Shown here in pieces: positions 37,346 through 48,349 of a stretch of 64,000 nt of DNA. The stretch spans positions 6,319,276 to 6,383,275 of the forward strand of contig NC_050472.1 of assembly GCF_013373865.1 (NCBI RefSeq). Direction: 5' to 3'. The stretch comes from Monomorium pharaonis. Taxonomy: Eukaryota; Arthropoda; Insecta; Hymenoptera; Formicidae. The stretch's first letter is position 1; every line of letters starts with the position of its first letter. The translations under genes were made by a program, and so were the position numbers. The notes below the pieces were generated by a model, which saw only the letters and a program-made list of their open reading frames with translations, ran no database searches and had not been told where the DNA came from.

Positions 37346-40300
37346 TGGAAGCTGCTGTGGGCGGCCGTTCTGGTGGCCGTGCTCTCCACGTGTCATGCAG
37401 ATGCAAACCGTGAGAGAAGCAAACGTGCGATAGAGAACAGCCCACAGTTTCAAGGTTATATCTATGAACCGCCGTCTAAGCCTTTTACTTTACCCACTGA
37501 GTAAGTAATCAAGAATGTTACAATTTTAATACTTTACCATTTGTCCTATTAAGTTTACTTTTACAAAAGTGTTATTTACAAGTAATATTTAACTAATAAT
37601 AAGTAATCTTTTATCGACCATTGTACAATTATATTATAAGCAATAATTACATCAACAGAGGATCACGGACAAGTCTAGTGACGTTAAGGCCAACGACAGT
37701 GACATTGCCACCGTATACTTATACTACTCCAAGGATTCAAACAACGATAAGAACAGTACCACCGCCACCAAGAACATCAACACGTATAGTGACAGAAGGA
37801 TATACATATACAACTCCAAGAACTCCATTCCCACCGTATACCTATACAACTCCAAGGATTCAAACAACGATAAGAACACCGCCACCACCACCGAGAACGC
37901 CACCGCCACCACCGAGAACACCACCGCCACCGCCGAGAACACCACCACCACCGCCGAGAACACCACCGCCACCGCCGAGAACACCACCGCCACCGCCACC
38001 GCCCAGAACACCCCCTCCAGTAACAGATGGATATGTATATACTACTCCAAAAATTCCATTCCCAACACCACCTAGAACATTGCCACCGCCACCACCACCA
38101 CCAAGAACACCACCGCCGCCACCAAGAACACCACCACCACCACCTAGAACACCGCCAACGCCACCACCACCACCAAGAACGTCAACAAGTGTGATAACAG
38201 AGAGATATACATATACAACTCCAAGAACTCCATTCCCACCATATACTTACACAACTCCAAGGATTCAAACAACAATAAGAACACTGCCACCGCCACCAAG
38301 AACGCCACCACCACCACCTAGAACGCCGCCACCTCCTCCGAGAACACCACCACCACCACCAAGAACGCCACCACCACCTCCGAGAACACCACCACCTCCT
38401 CCGAGAACGCCGCCACCACCACCACCAAGAACAACTGAAGGATACGTTTATTCAACTCCAGGAACAGAGTTTACATTGCCACCAAGAACACCGCCACCAA
38501 GAACACAGCCACCAAGAACACAGCCACCAAGAACACCGCCACCAAGAACACCGCCACCAAGAACACCGCCACCAAGAACACCGCCACCAAGAACACCGCC
38601 GCCACAAACACAACCACCATATTTACCACCTGTTAAAACGCCGCCACCATATACTCCTCCCCCGAGGACACCACCTCCTCAAACTTTTCCACCAATAACA
38701 CGGCCGCCATACACGCCACCGCCATATACCCCTCCCTCGAGAACACCACCTCCTCAAACTCCTCCACCAAGAACGCCGCCACCATATATTCCTCCCCCGA
38801 GAACACCACCTCCTCAAACTCCTCCACCAAGAACACCACCACCATATATTCCTCCACCGAGAACACCGCCACCATACACGCGGCCTCCTCAAACTCCTCC
38901 ACCAAGAACGCCGCCGCCATATACGCCTCCTCCAAGAACACCGCCTCCTCAAACTCCCCCACCAAGAACACCACCGCCATATACGCCACCGCCATATACT
39001 CCTCCCCCTAGAACACCACCTCCTCAAACTCCTCCACCAAGAACACCGCCGCCATATACACCACCGCCATATACTCTTCCCCCTAGAACACCACCTCCTC
39101 AAACTCCTCCACCAAGAACACCGCCACCATACACGCCTCCTCCACAAACACCTCCACCAAGAACACCAGCAACATATTTACCACCTGTCAAAACCCCACC
39201 ACCAAGAACGCCACCACCATATACTCCTCCCCCGAGAACACCACCTCCTCAAACTCCTCCACCAAGAACACCGCCGCCATATACGCCACCGCCATATACT
39301 CCTCCCCCGAGAACACCACCTCCTCAAACTCCTCCACCAAGAACACAGCCACCATATACGCCACCGCCATATACTCCTCCCCCGAGAACACCACCTCCTC
39401 AAACCCCTCCACCAAGAACACCGCCGCCATATACACCACCGCCATATACTCCTCCCCCGAGAACACCACCTCCTCAAACTCCTCCACCAAGAACACCACC
39501 ACCATATATTCCTCCCCCAAGAACACCACCTCCTCAAACTCCTCCACCAAGAACACCGCCGCCATATACGCCACCGCCATACACTCCTCCCCCGAGAACA
39601 CCACCTCCTCAAACTCCTCCACCAAGAACACCGCCACCATATATTCCTCCTCCGAGAACACCTCCTCCGCAAACTCCTCCACCAAGAACTCCACCTCCCC
39701 GAACGCCAGGATATGTATATACTACGCCACCAACAATCTTTACTTTCCCTCCTGCAACCAGGCCAACACTACCTCCTCCACTTCCACCTAAAACTGCACC
39801 TTCTTACCTACCGCCTTCTCCAACTAGACCTCCTTATGTACCGCCAACTCCAAGGACAACAACAGAAGGATATGACTATGAAGCTGGCTCATTTGACAAT
39901 GAACAAGGAACGTATTCTCCTACCAAAAGACCAACTACTCCACGATTACCACCAACTACTGAAAGATTTACCCCAAGAGTTACTACACAATATACCACAC
40001 GACCTACTCCTCGCTTGACTACTCGAGTCACTCCGCCATCTACCTATCTTCCGCCTTACTCTACGCCACCCACTAGATACACTCCAACCACAACCAGATA
40101 CACTCCAACCACGACCAGATACACTCCAACTACGACTAGATATACTCCAACCACAACTAGATACACTCCAACGAGATATACTCCAACTACGACCAGATAT
40201 ACGCCTACCACTACAAAATATACTCCAACTGTAAGAACGACTTATTCGACTAGCACATACACTCAAACCACGGGTACTCGACCACCACCGTATCTTCCAC

Positions 40301-40506
40301 CGTCAACCCCGAGGCCAGTATATCCAACTGTGACGGCGCCACCGCCACCCTCGCCGATTTACAGCATTACACCCAGCACGCCGACATTGCCGCCACCGAC
40401 TGGAAGACCGGCACCACCTCCAACTCTGCCGCCCACGACACCCAGGCCAACATTAGGATACAATTACCCGATTCCCGATATTCCGTTTGATACTCGCAAA
40501 CGATGA
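37346..40506 (+). CDS. Secreted proline-rich repeat protein (~1000 aa) with GYxYxxPxxxF motifs
   Basis: Exons are 37346-37500 and 37659-40506 (TGA at 40504), joined by gtaagt and an AACAG acceptor in phase 2. The start codon lies in an upstream exon (25155, 36446 or 36996), giving 1001-1003 residues. Numbering with Met before Trp: signal peptide about 1-19 (WKLLWAAVLVAVL core, cleavage after CHA), furin-type site RSKR ending at 28, then a first GYIYEPPSKPF. The body is PPPxT pentapeptides (x = R, Q or Y) broken up by GYTYTTPRTPF, GYVYTTPKIPF, GYVYSTPGTEF, GYVYTTPPTIF and a last GYNYPIPDIPF near the C-terminus. A Thr-rich RYTPTTT block (about 40066-40225) probably carries O-glycans. There is no cysteine in the mature chain. 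The composition suggests an extracellular matrix or cuticle protein of the insect proline-rich, YLPP-motif type. That family link is from memory. Long frames on the other strand are shadows. Confidence 0.85.
38630..39710. repeat. Coding tandem repeat of PPPxT pentapeptides
   Basis: The 15-bp unit is organised into a higher-order unit of about 75 bp encoding YT, YT, RT, QT and RT pentapeptides in that order, with several near-identical copies. Such arrays change length easily by slippage or unequal exchange, and assembly of this stretch may be inexact. Confidence 0.8.
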
Positions 40507-41466
40507 GAGCAGTTGACGTAAGCAGCTTGCAATGCGTTACCAATCAACAAAATCTTGAATATTAGTATGCATAATATTAATATTTGCAAAGATTATTATT
40601 TAATGGTCAATGGTAGCGCTGAACATTTGCCAAACGTTTAAAATGTCGTCTTTTTTATATATTGTTGGTTCTCGCTACACTGTTTTTTTAACACAGAATT
40701 TAATCAACCAACGAGTGTCTTTTTATATGTGTAATGAGTGTGGAAAAAAAATAAAAATTTTTTAAAAAAATCTTACATATCTTTCCGTTTTAACATAAAA
40801 TGTGTCTCTGATGAAGGCACTGAGCATATATTAAAGTTAGAAATAATTTCCAGATGTTACATATATCACATTGTTATAAAACTTAACGATGCATTTAATG
40901 TGAGAAAATGGGACGTGTAGAAAATTGCATTAATTGTGCTAATCAATGGGAAGCATGTTCGCATATTTGAAAGCGCAATTAATAACAATACATATACGTC
41001 TAACTATAATTAAATAATTTTATTTCATTTAAAAAAGAATTAACAAATTAATATATAATATGTTCTACATATAATATATAAACGTATTAAAACACGTTTA
41101 ATTATAAAAATATTTTGTTGTTGTAAAGATGTATCTTAAAAGCTGTGACGCACATACAAGATTATTAGTACTATTATATATTAGTCGATATTTATTTACA
41201 AATTCCCTAATAATAGTTATAAATACTTTTTTTATTTCAAGAAATAATATTTCAATAAGTTAGTTTTTAAAAAGAAAATATAAATTGTTGTTTATGGCTC
41301 ACAACAACTTTTATTGCAAATTTATATCGATTTCTATAAATACCTATTCAGTAACGTGTTATTTAAAATTCTATGGTTTCTATTGCAAATGTCGCTTTTT
41401 ATTATTTTTGATATTTTCGTGTAAACACTTCTGACAAAAAGTGCCCATCACGAGCAAGAAATTACG
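40507..41466. other. 3' UTR and intergenic DNA
   Basis: AATAAA at 40750-40755 is a plausible poly(A) signal for the proline-rich gene. The remainder is AT-rich with no gene seen. Base composition rises sharply in G+C from about 41400 onward. Confidence 0.5.
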
Positions 41467-41599
41467 ATGCCGCTTTGGACTCGAACGAGCGGACGAAAAT
41501 GGAGCGTTAGCAGCGTATTTAGCAGGTCAAGCACCGGAACGGTGAGAGATTTTCCTCGCATGTCATGCGCGCTCGATGGCACTCGAGTCTGGCATCAAA
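41467..41599 (+). other. Possible upstream exon with strong donor
   Basis: An open frame from ATG at 41467 runs 44 codons straight into a consensus donor (CAAA/gtaagt at 41600). It could be a leader or coding first exon of the gene that follows. I could not find an acceptor that keeps its frame with the start at 41981, so the link is unproven. Confidence 0.25.
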
Positions 41600-41769
41600 G
41601 TAAGTAGCCCATAACCACCTGCCTTCTACTTGCCATAACGAGCCTCCCCCACAACACAAAGGAAATCTTTCACGGCGCTGATGGAATCGCCAGTGAAAAC
41701 TGCGTACCGAGAAATGCGCGAACGGTTAGTTGCGTGGGAACCGGCGAAAGAGCAACGTCGTGCGTGCTC

Positions 41770-41776
41770 TATATAG
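41770..41776 (+). promoter_or_regulatory. TATA-like box upstream of the membrane-protein gene
   Basis: TATATAG lies about 205 bases before the start codon at 41981. A separate TCAGT initiator-like word is at about 41926. Which one sets the transcription start cannot be decided from sequence. Confidence 0.35.
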
Positions 41777-41980
41777 TTCTATATACCAAGTTTTCCTTCG
41801 TTTCGTCAAAATATATTTGAGGAACGTTTATCGATCGTTCGCGATTACACCCGACGACAATGGCGAGGTGAAACGAATCGCAGCGAGGCATGTCAACGGT
41901 AAGCTGATTAATTAAGAAACGCTCAGTATCAACAATGTGTAATCGTAAAGGACACCAGTCGCCAGACCTCTCAGAAGGCG

Positions 41981-44488
41981 ATGCTTGAAACCAGCAGGAG
42001 ATCCGCCATAAGTACATCCGAGCTAGGGCTTTATTCTGATCGCGGTGATCGATATAACAGGAGCCGTTACGGTTTAATTGTGAGGAAACTTGCGATCGGA
42101 GTTATGGCGGTGGTAACAGTGATATTGGTGAGTAGCCGAGAGTGCGCACAATTACAGATATCATTAATTATCCATTACACTCGTCACGCATTAGGAAACG
42201 TTTCAGGACACAGCTGAAGCTTATAGCTAAAATGTTTAATTGAAAAAAACTTAAAGGAGTATTACTTATTAACACAGTCCTGTAATTATAAAGAATAATT
42301 TAAATGTTTCCTTACGTATAACAATCGATATACAGCTTTCTTCGTGAGCATAGACATATATTTCTAGACCGCATCTGTCGTCACTTAATAACGATCCTAT
42401 TCAAGGAGGAAGCGTTAACAACGTTCTATAAATAGCTCGTTAAAGTCGTTAAACAGCCAGGATTAGGAACATAAAGTAGTTCGTTACAATTGAATAGATG
42501 AAGTGATGCTTACATTATTTATCTTCGTTCCGTCTTTCGCGTCACGTCTTACAACTAATGACGTCGCTGCGCGGTTCTGTCGCATTCAATTTCCATGGGA
42601 TAATGACCCTGCGCGATGAAAACGTCTCCGCTCGCGACGCATCCTGTTTCGCATGATTTTTTTTTTTGCGATGCACTCCGAGATATGATAATTAAACGGC
42701 GGCGAAAATGTTTTCGCGAATCTCTTCCAACGCGAGGGACAATAGGCGTAATTACAGTTTTCGCGCAGTTTTCTCCGGTGATTAATGTCGGAGACGCGTG
42801 TGGCATCGTAATTTCACCGCGAATCTTCGGGAGTATCCCTTCCATGCATGGGGAGCCAAGCGCGAGCGGAGATCTCTGCACGCTTCACATGTAGGGCGTT
42901 AACTGCACGGGTTTAACCGTCGCTCGCCAATTGGAAACGTGGGTTAATTGCATCTCCGTCGCGGTTTTCAAAAGCTGGGCAAACACCTCGTTCGCGGATT
43001 TATGAGCTGTTGATTACTCATACAATTTTATGTTGCAATCGCTCTTATTTTTTCTGCAATCAAATTGGACATTAAGGTTTCGTTGAGAGCCATTAAATGT
43101 TGTGCCGTTCTTATTGAGAAGTAGCGCAATGTTCAGTTTATTTAATTTTATTTCTCCTCGCTGGATGTTAAAAACAGTATTTTTATTGATATCTTCGTGT
43201 TATCAATCGCACCACGCTTTGTTCTTATTTGTTTACAATCAAATGTTACATATACTATTTAAACTTAATAGTTCAACGTTATCGTAGGTGGCGATATTTA
43301 TGTACGATTTCACGTCCGTCACGTCGGGGAACAGTAAATTCAATCAGGAAACCAAACACATATACGTGCTGCAGAATGCTCTCAAAAAATTACCGAATCC
43401 TCCGAAAAAGTCGAACTCCACGATCCTGCCCGAGGTCAGGTTCAATCGTACGGACGATCTCCCCATGGAGGATCGTTCGGACGACGAGAACTACGAGAAT
43501 CTCGTGCAGCGAAATGCAACGGACGATATAGCGCTACCGTTCGAGACAGGCATCGCGAAAGCGAACGGGCCCGAGATGAGAGCGCAGAATCTGCACAATT
43601 TCAAGCAGCGGAAGAGAGTGCTGAAGTCCATGGAAGAGGCCGATGAAAACGAGGAACCGGAGGCCAAGCAGTTGTTCGACAATCATGCGATCGTTTATCG
43701 CGTGAGACAGAGGTGAACGTCACGTCATCGTTATTAATCCCCTTACGTCTTTATCTTAATATGCGCCGTACGATTTCTCCGATCGTCATTCGTCAAAACG
43801 AACGAAAATGTTAAGGGACCAAAGCGTTGGTTTTTTCTTTTTTTTCACTCGAACGACGATTTGTAAATGTCGATATCACGACCTTCGCAACGCGGAAGAG
43901 CTGGCGCACGTCGCGCGAGCGATTGAAATCTCCCATCAATAATCCCGAAAATATCGCGAATATCATTAGCATCAGTCTCGTGGCGTGCAAGGAATACTTT
44001 CTACGTTAGGTAACGTTGTGTCATTGCGCGCGCGCCAAGTCAATTCTACAAATTGCGCACCGCACAGGACTCCGCCGAAGTCGTTCATCACGCTTACATA
44101 TCAATCAGTTAATATCGCGACGCGCGGAGAGAGAGCTGATATTAATGATATCGCGAAAATTATTACACAACGCGTCGGGTAACGCTTGCGCGTCGGCCGA
44201 ATTTGACACGGTGATTCTTCATCGATTTGGCAGGCACAAACGTCCTCCGTTCGACTCCGACGAGAGCGCGGAGGATCCGCGACCCACGCCGTTTCACTGG
44301 GAATTCAAGACGCCGCAGCCGACGTCGTTCAAACGGCCGAGGTATCCGCAGCTGACGCAATACCGATACCCGCATTCGTCCAGGAGCATCCAGGACATCA
44401 TCAAGTATCTGACGAACAACGAGGTGTCGAACCGCGGCATCAAGTTCACCGGCGTCTACGTGAACCCGAAGAAGTACGACCTGGTCCC
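41981..44488 (+). CDS. Probable type II membrane protein, 3' end missing in gap
   Basis: Family not recognised. Visible exons are 41981-42127, 43288-43712 and 44234-44488 (275 residues so far). Donors are gtgagt and gtgaac, acceptors TAG and CAG, with matching phases. Residues 1-36 are polar and basic. About 37-54 form one hydrophobic span split by intron 1 (LAIGVMAVVTVIL then VAIFMY). The rest is acidic and hydrophilic, with sequons at Asn92, Asn102 and Asn125, which fit a lumenal or extracellular C-terminus. Polybasic sites QRKR (156-159) and RHKR (about 191-194) could be cut by proprotein convertases. The third exon has a Pro/Tyr-rich part, then SIQDIIKYLTNNEV and GIKFTGVYVNPKKYDL, which look like a folded conserved domain. 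A start at Met42 would turn the span into a signal peptide. The coding sequence runs into the assembly gap. Confidence 0.7.
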
Positions 44489-44988
44489 NNNNNNNNNNNN
44501 NNNNNNNNNNNNNNNNNNNNNNNNNNNNNNNNNNNNNNNNNNNNNNNNNNNNNNNNNNNNNNNNNNNNNNNNNNNNNNNNNNNNNNNNNNNNNNNNNNNN
44601 NNNNNNNNNNNNNNNNNNNNNNNNNNNNNNNNNNNNNNNNNNNNNNNNNNNNNNNNNNNNNNNNNNNNNNNNNNNNNNNNNNNNNNNNNNNNNNNNNNNN
44701 NNNNNNNNNNNNNNNNNNNNNNNNNNNNNNNNNNNNNNNNNNNNNNNNNNNNNNNNNNNNNNNNNNNNNNNNNNNNNNNNNNNNNNNNNNNNNNNNNNNN
44801 NNNNNNNNNNNNNNNNNNNNNNNNNNNNNNNNNNNNNNNNNNNNNNNNNNNNNNNNNNNNNNNNNNNNNNNNNNNNNNNNNNNNNNNNNNNNNNNNNNNN
44901 NNNNNNNNNNNNNNNNNNNNNNNNNNNNNNNNNNNNNNNNNNNNNNNNNNNNNNNNNNNNNNNNNNNNNNNNNNNNNNNNNNNNNNNN
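44489..44988. other. Assembly gap (500 N)
   Basis: Exactly 500 undetermined bases, the conventional placeholder for a gap of unknown size. It removes the 3' part of the gene reading into it. Confidence 0.98.
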
Positions 44989-46617
44989 ATTTTTAAATCT
45001 CCTTTAAGAGCTAATAATAAAGGCAAAATATCTCTTGTGCATCGCACTTTAACAAGAGATATGACTAATTCGGTGGCAAATCTTACGCAGAGTTTCGCAA
45101 AGAGCTTTGACCAGATATTTTTATTGTTATGCAAACACGGGGCATACGTTTGCTATCTTATCTTATCCACCCGACGCTTTCAGCGATATTATACAATTGT
45201 GACATAGCGCGACGGGGGAGCTGCACCTTAATGAAATTTTCATAAATAGCGAGATTATACGAATATATACATATATCAATGGCAAATGAGAGGACGTACG
45301 CACGCCAAACTGCATTCCGCGTGCGTCGCATAACGAAGCATAATTCCGCTATTGGCAAAATTTCATATGCGATACGATCAGCCGGAATGACGTGGTTGCG
45401 CTCGAAATGAAAATTCCACGAGCGATCAAGTATTCCCTCGAGTCGCTAATCGATTAGAAGCTTACAATTCGCGGACTTAATCTATGGTCCCCTCCACGGT
45501 CTCCCGGGGGTTCGTTTTCTCCTGTTGTCGTTACGATGGTTAGGTTAGGATGGCACGATGAATGCATTAGCGAAGATCGCTCGCGATAAGATAACCCCGC
45601 CGACGAGGCAACTTCACAACGCTCGGGGAGAAAGAAAAAGAAAAAGAAGGAACGTTGTAACATCGCATTTGGCGTCAGCGTCTCGGAGTCGAAGCCGCGC
45701 GTTTTTAACCCGGTGGCGTATCGGGGGAAAAAAAATGCGCGCGTTGAAGTTTTAATTATGAAGTCTCGCTCCCTGGATGTTTCTAGAGCTATAAATACCT
45801 CGTGTCTAGCCGCGTGATGCGAGACTGAAGAAAAGAGCTATCCTTCCCTCACGAAAAAACCTAGAATATGAAAAATTACTGGTATACTATTAAAGAACTT
45901 CAGTAATTTTTTCGTATTCTTTATAGTTTTTTTTTTCGTAAGGATTGTGCGTTTGATCAACGTGCGCGAACTGCGCGACGCTCCATGAAAACTTTGGCCC
46001 CGGCGATTTGGAACGAGCGCTCCGATTGGCTGACACGAAGCACGATGCACGAGTGAGAAAAACTCGTCTAGGCTGTCGACATTGCGTTTTCGCGTGCGAC
46101 GGTTTTTTTTCGATCGCTTCGATCGAATACGGAATAGAAAAGTTCCTCCGGGGATGCTTTATCTCGCGGCCAATTAGCACCGCTTGAAGGATTCGTCGTA
46201 CGACAAGTGAGATATTAGCCTTACGAGAGGGAACGTTTCTTTTACGTGGAAGTCACCTTGTCGACTCTTGAAATTTCAAGGTTAGAAATTAGGAGAAATC
46301 CGCTCCAAAGAGATAATTGTGTTTACAGTATTTTCTGTATGATTCATTCTACTTGGGCAATCGAGTTCGTTTGTTACACAGAGACTTGTAAACTTTTTTG
46401 CGAATAAGGTGATCCTTGTTCCCAAAGAGATGGAATGAGAGCGATTATCTTTTTGTGCAGTTTTGCTTTCTATGTCTCGAGATACGTGAGCGTAAAAAAG
46501 ACCTCGAAAAGAAGGGAAAAGATAGGAGGGATTGATATTTATTTTAGATATAGATTTTGGGGGGACGTCATAAAGCCTTTAATTTTAATTGCTTTGCAAG
46601 TCTTCCACGCTTGAGAA

Positions 46618-46620
<3 letters not shown>
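44989..46620. other. Post-gap non-coding DNA with a TATA-like site
   Basis: AATAAA near 45014 might end the interrupted gene. TTCTAGAGCTATAAATA at 45781-45797 combines a heat-shock-element-like half site with TATAAAT (45790), but no downstream reading frame is convincing. The remainder holds short frames in moderately GC-rich DNA. Confidence 0.35.

Positions 46621-46643
<23 letters not shown>
46621..46643. repeat. (CT)n microsatellite upstream of the CpG-rich promoter
   Basis: About 11 CT units, about 220 bases before the CpG-rich block. CT/GA tracts can bind GAGA-type factors in insects, but position is the only hint. Confidence 0.8.
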
Positions 46644-46648
<5 letters not shown>

Positions 46649-46859
46649 TCAAATACTCACATGTATCTCCTTCCGCGTTTCGTCACCGAAAACCTCGTAA
46701 ATCATTTTGTGCCGAATATTCGGATATACCTTTCGTATTTGTGCCAAGCCAGATCAAACACCGAGCGAGACAATACAGTTTCAAAACATCAACAAAAAGC
46801 GCCGTGACCCCTCACCCCCCTTCACCGATACACGGAATTACTCCGAGCACGTATTTCTC

Positions 46860-48240
46860 GGAACTCGTTCGGTCGCGGTGGTTCCTCACCGCACCTGCGA
46901 GGCTCGCAGCGAAACAGGGCGGAGTGGAGGGGGAAGCCGGTGGTGGGGATAAGCCAGCGGCGCGCGAGCGCGCGCACAGTAAGGAGCCGCGGGTGGTGGG
47001 GGGAGGAGCGCGCGTGTCGTCTCTGTCCCTCGTTCGGAGTGCGCTCAGTCCGAGTTCGGCGCGCGATCGGTTCGTAGTGTCGTCGCATTGTCGTTGCGTG
47101 GTGCGCGGCGCGACCGTCGTCGTCTCTTCTCCTCGCCAGTACGTCTCGTTCTCGCGGGCACGCGTCCCCTCGTGCATCCGTCGTCGTCGTCGTCGTCGTG
47201 GCATCGGCGGGAGCCACTCTCGCGCCTGTCTGTCCGTCCGTCCGTCCGGCCGCCCGTTCGCGCCGGAATCGCGGTCACCGGGTCGAATTTCGAGAAAACG
47301 GGTCTCCTTCGCGCGCACGCACGCACACACGTAGAGACGCACGCACCCGTGCCTCGCTTCCGCGGCGCCGAGGATGCGTAGGAAGACGGCCGTGCCGACG
47401 ACAGCAGCATCGACAGCAACAGCAGGATCGTCGATCGCGCCGCGCGTCCCCTCGTCTCGTGAAGGTGGCGGAGTTGCGCCGGAAGCTGCCCTTGGACCCG
47501 GAACCGGCGGAAAATGAGGTGAGTAAACCGATCGATATCTCTCCGCTCCGGAGAGCCGTTGTCGTAAGTACGTGCGACCGTGCGTTTCGGAAGTAAAGGC
47601 GTCACGTGATCCCAAAGCTGCCTAATCGTGCGGATCCTTCCGTGCGACATCGCGAGGGGGAGGAAGTTGCCTCCGTAGTGTTATACCGTCGTCTCGTCGG
47701 TGCTCCAGTTTCGAACTGTTCGCGCGCGCGCGATTATTGATCGTCCCCCTGATCCTGGAAAGGCCGGCCGGAGCAGCCGGCTTCGGCTCCTCGGGGAACC
47801 GCGCGCGATCGCCGCGTTTGAAAATTTCCAACCGGCGGTTTTTCGCGCGGCCAACTTCGCGCGGAGCGGCTGTCTGTCGGCGATAAGCGGGGGCAGTTTT
47901 ACGGCGCGAGTGCGATTTTCGCTAATTGGGTGATTGACGTCTCGCCGATTAGATAGGCCGGGGTGAGAAATCGACGTGGGGTCGGGATGCGGGATGCGAG
48001 ATAGCTGCTGCGTTGCATCGTGACGTGTTTTTCTGCGGAGTGTGGTGCGCTCGGTGCATACGTTGTACCTCTTGAACGTCGTCGCGCTTGCGAGTTTAAT
48101 AAAAACACACGTAACGGGATTGCCGTTAAACATGTCGCGGTGGGTATCTCGTATCGCGCGCAATTGGACCATTCCGGCGAGTTGCCCCAAATTTTTCGAG
48201 TAGCGAGGTGCAGCGAGCGAAATACTTTCAATAATAAATG
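46860..48240 (+). promoter_or_regulatory. CpG-rich promoter block with leader exon (donor at 47519)
   Basis: About 1.4 kb of very GC- and CpG-rich DNA with long frames on all strands, the pattern of chance openness rather than coding. An initiator-like GCTCAGTCC lies at about 47043. The strand is set by a donor, AAAATGAG/gtgagt, with gt at 47519. The ATG at 47514 would hit a stop soon after joining either acceptor near 52217-52230, so it is an upstream ORF and this is a 5' leader exon. A second donor-like GTC/gtaagt is at about 47564. The likely partner is the exon ending at 52671. Confidence 0.55.
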
Positions 48241-48349
48241 AGCTTGGAGCGATAACGCAAATAAAACGAAAAGCGATCCGAAACGATCGAAACTCGATTT
48301 TAGCCCGACAATATTTCTGCATTAATTCATATACATTTTCTAAAACAAG

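Noticed and set aside
38623..39694. Long minus-strand frames rich in Trp/Arg/Cys or Val/Glu/Phe
   Set aside because: They are opposite-strand shadows of the proline-rich coding repeat, kept open by the 15-bp period.
44016..45134. Frames of over 300 codons across the N gap
   Set aside because: Most of their length is undetermined bases. Only the part from 44234 to 44488 on the plus strand is supported, as an exon.
46812..47650. Long overlapping frames on both strands in the CpG-rich block (up to 267 codons)
   Set aside because: They are open in several frames at once with Arg-rich, low-complexity content, as expected from GC-rich DNA lacking stop codons. A leader exon explains the region better.
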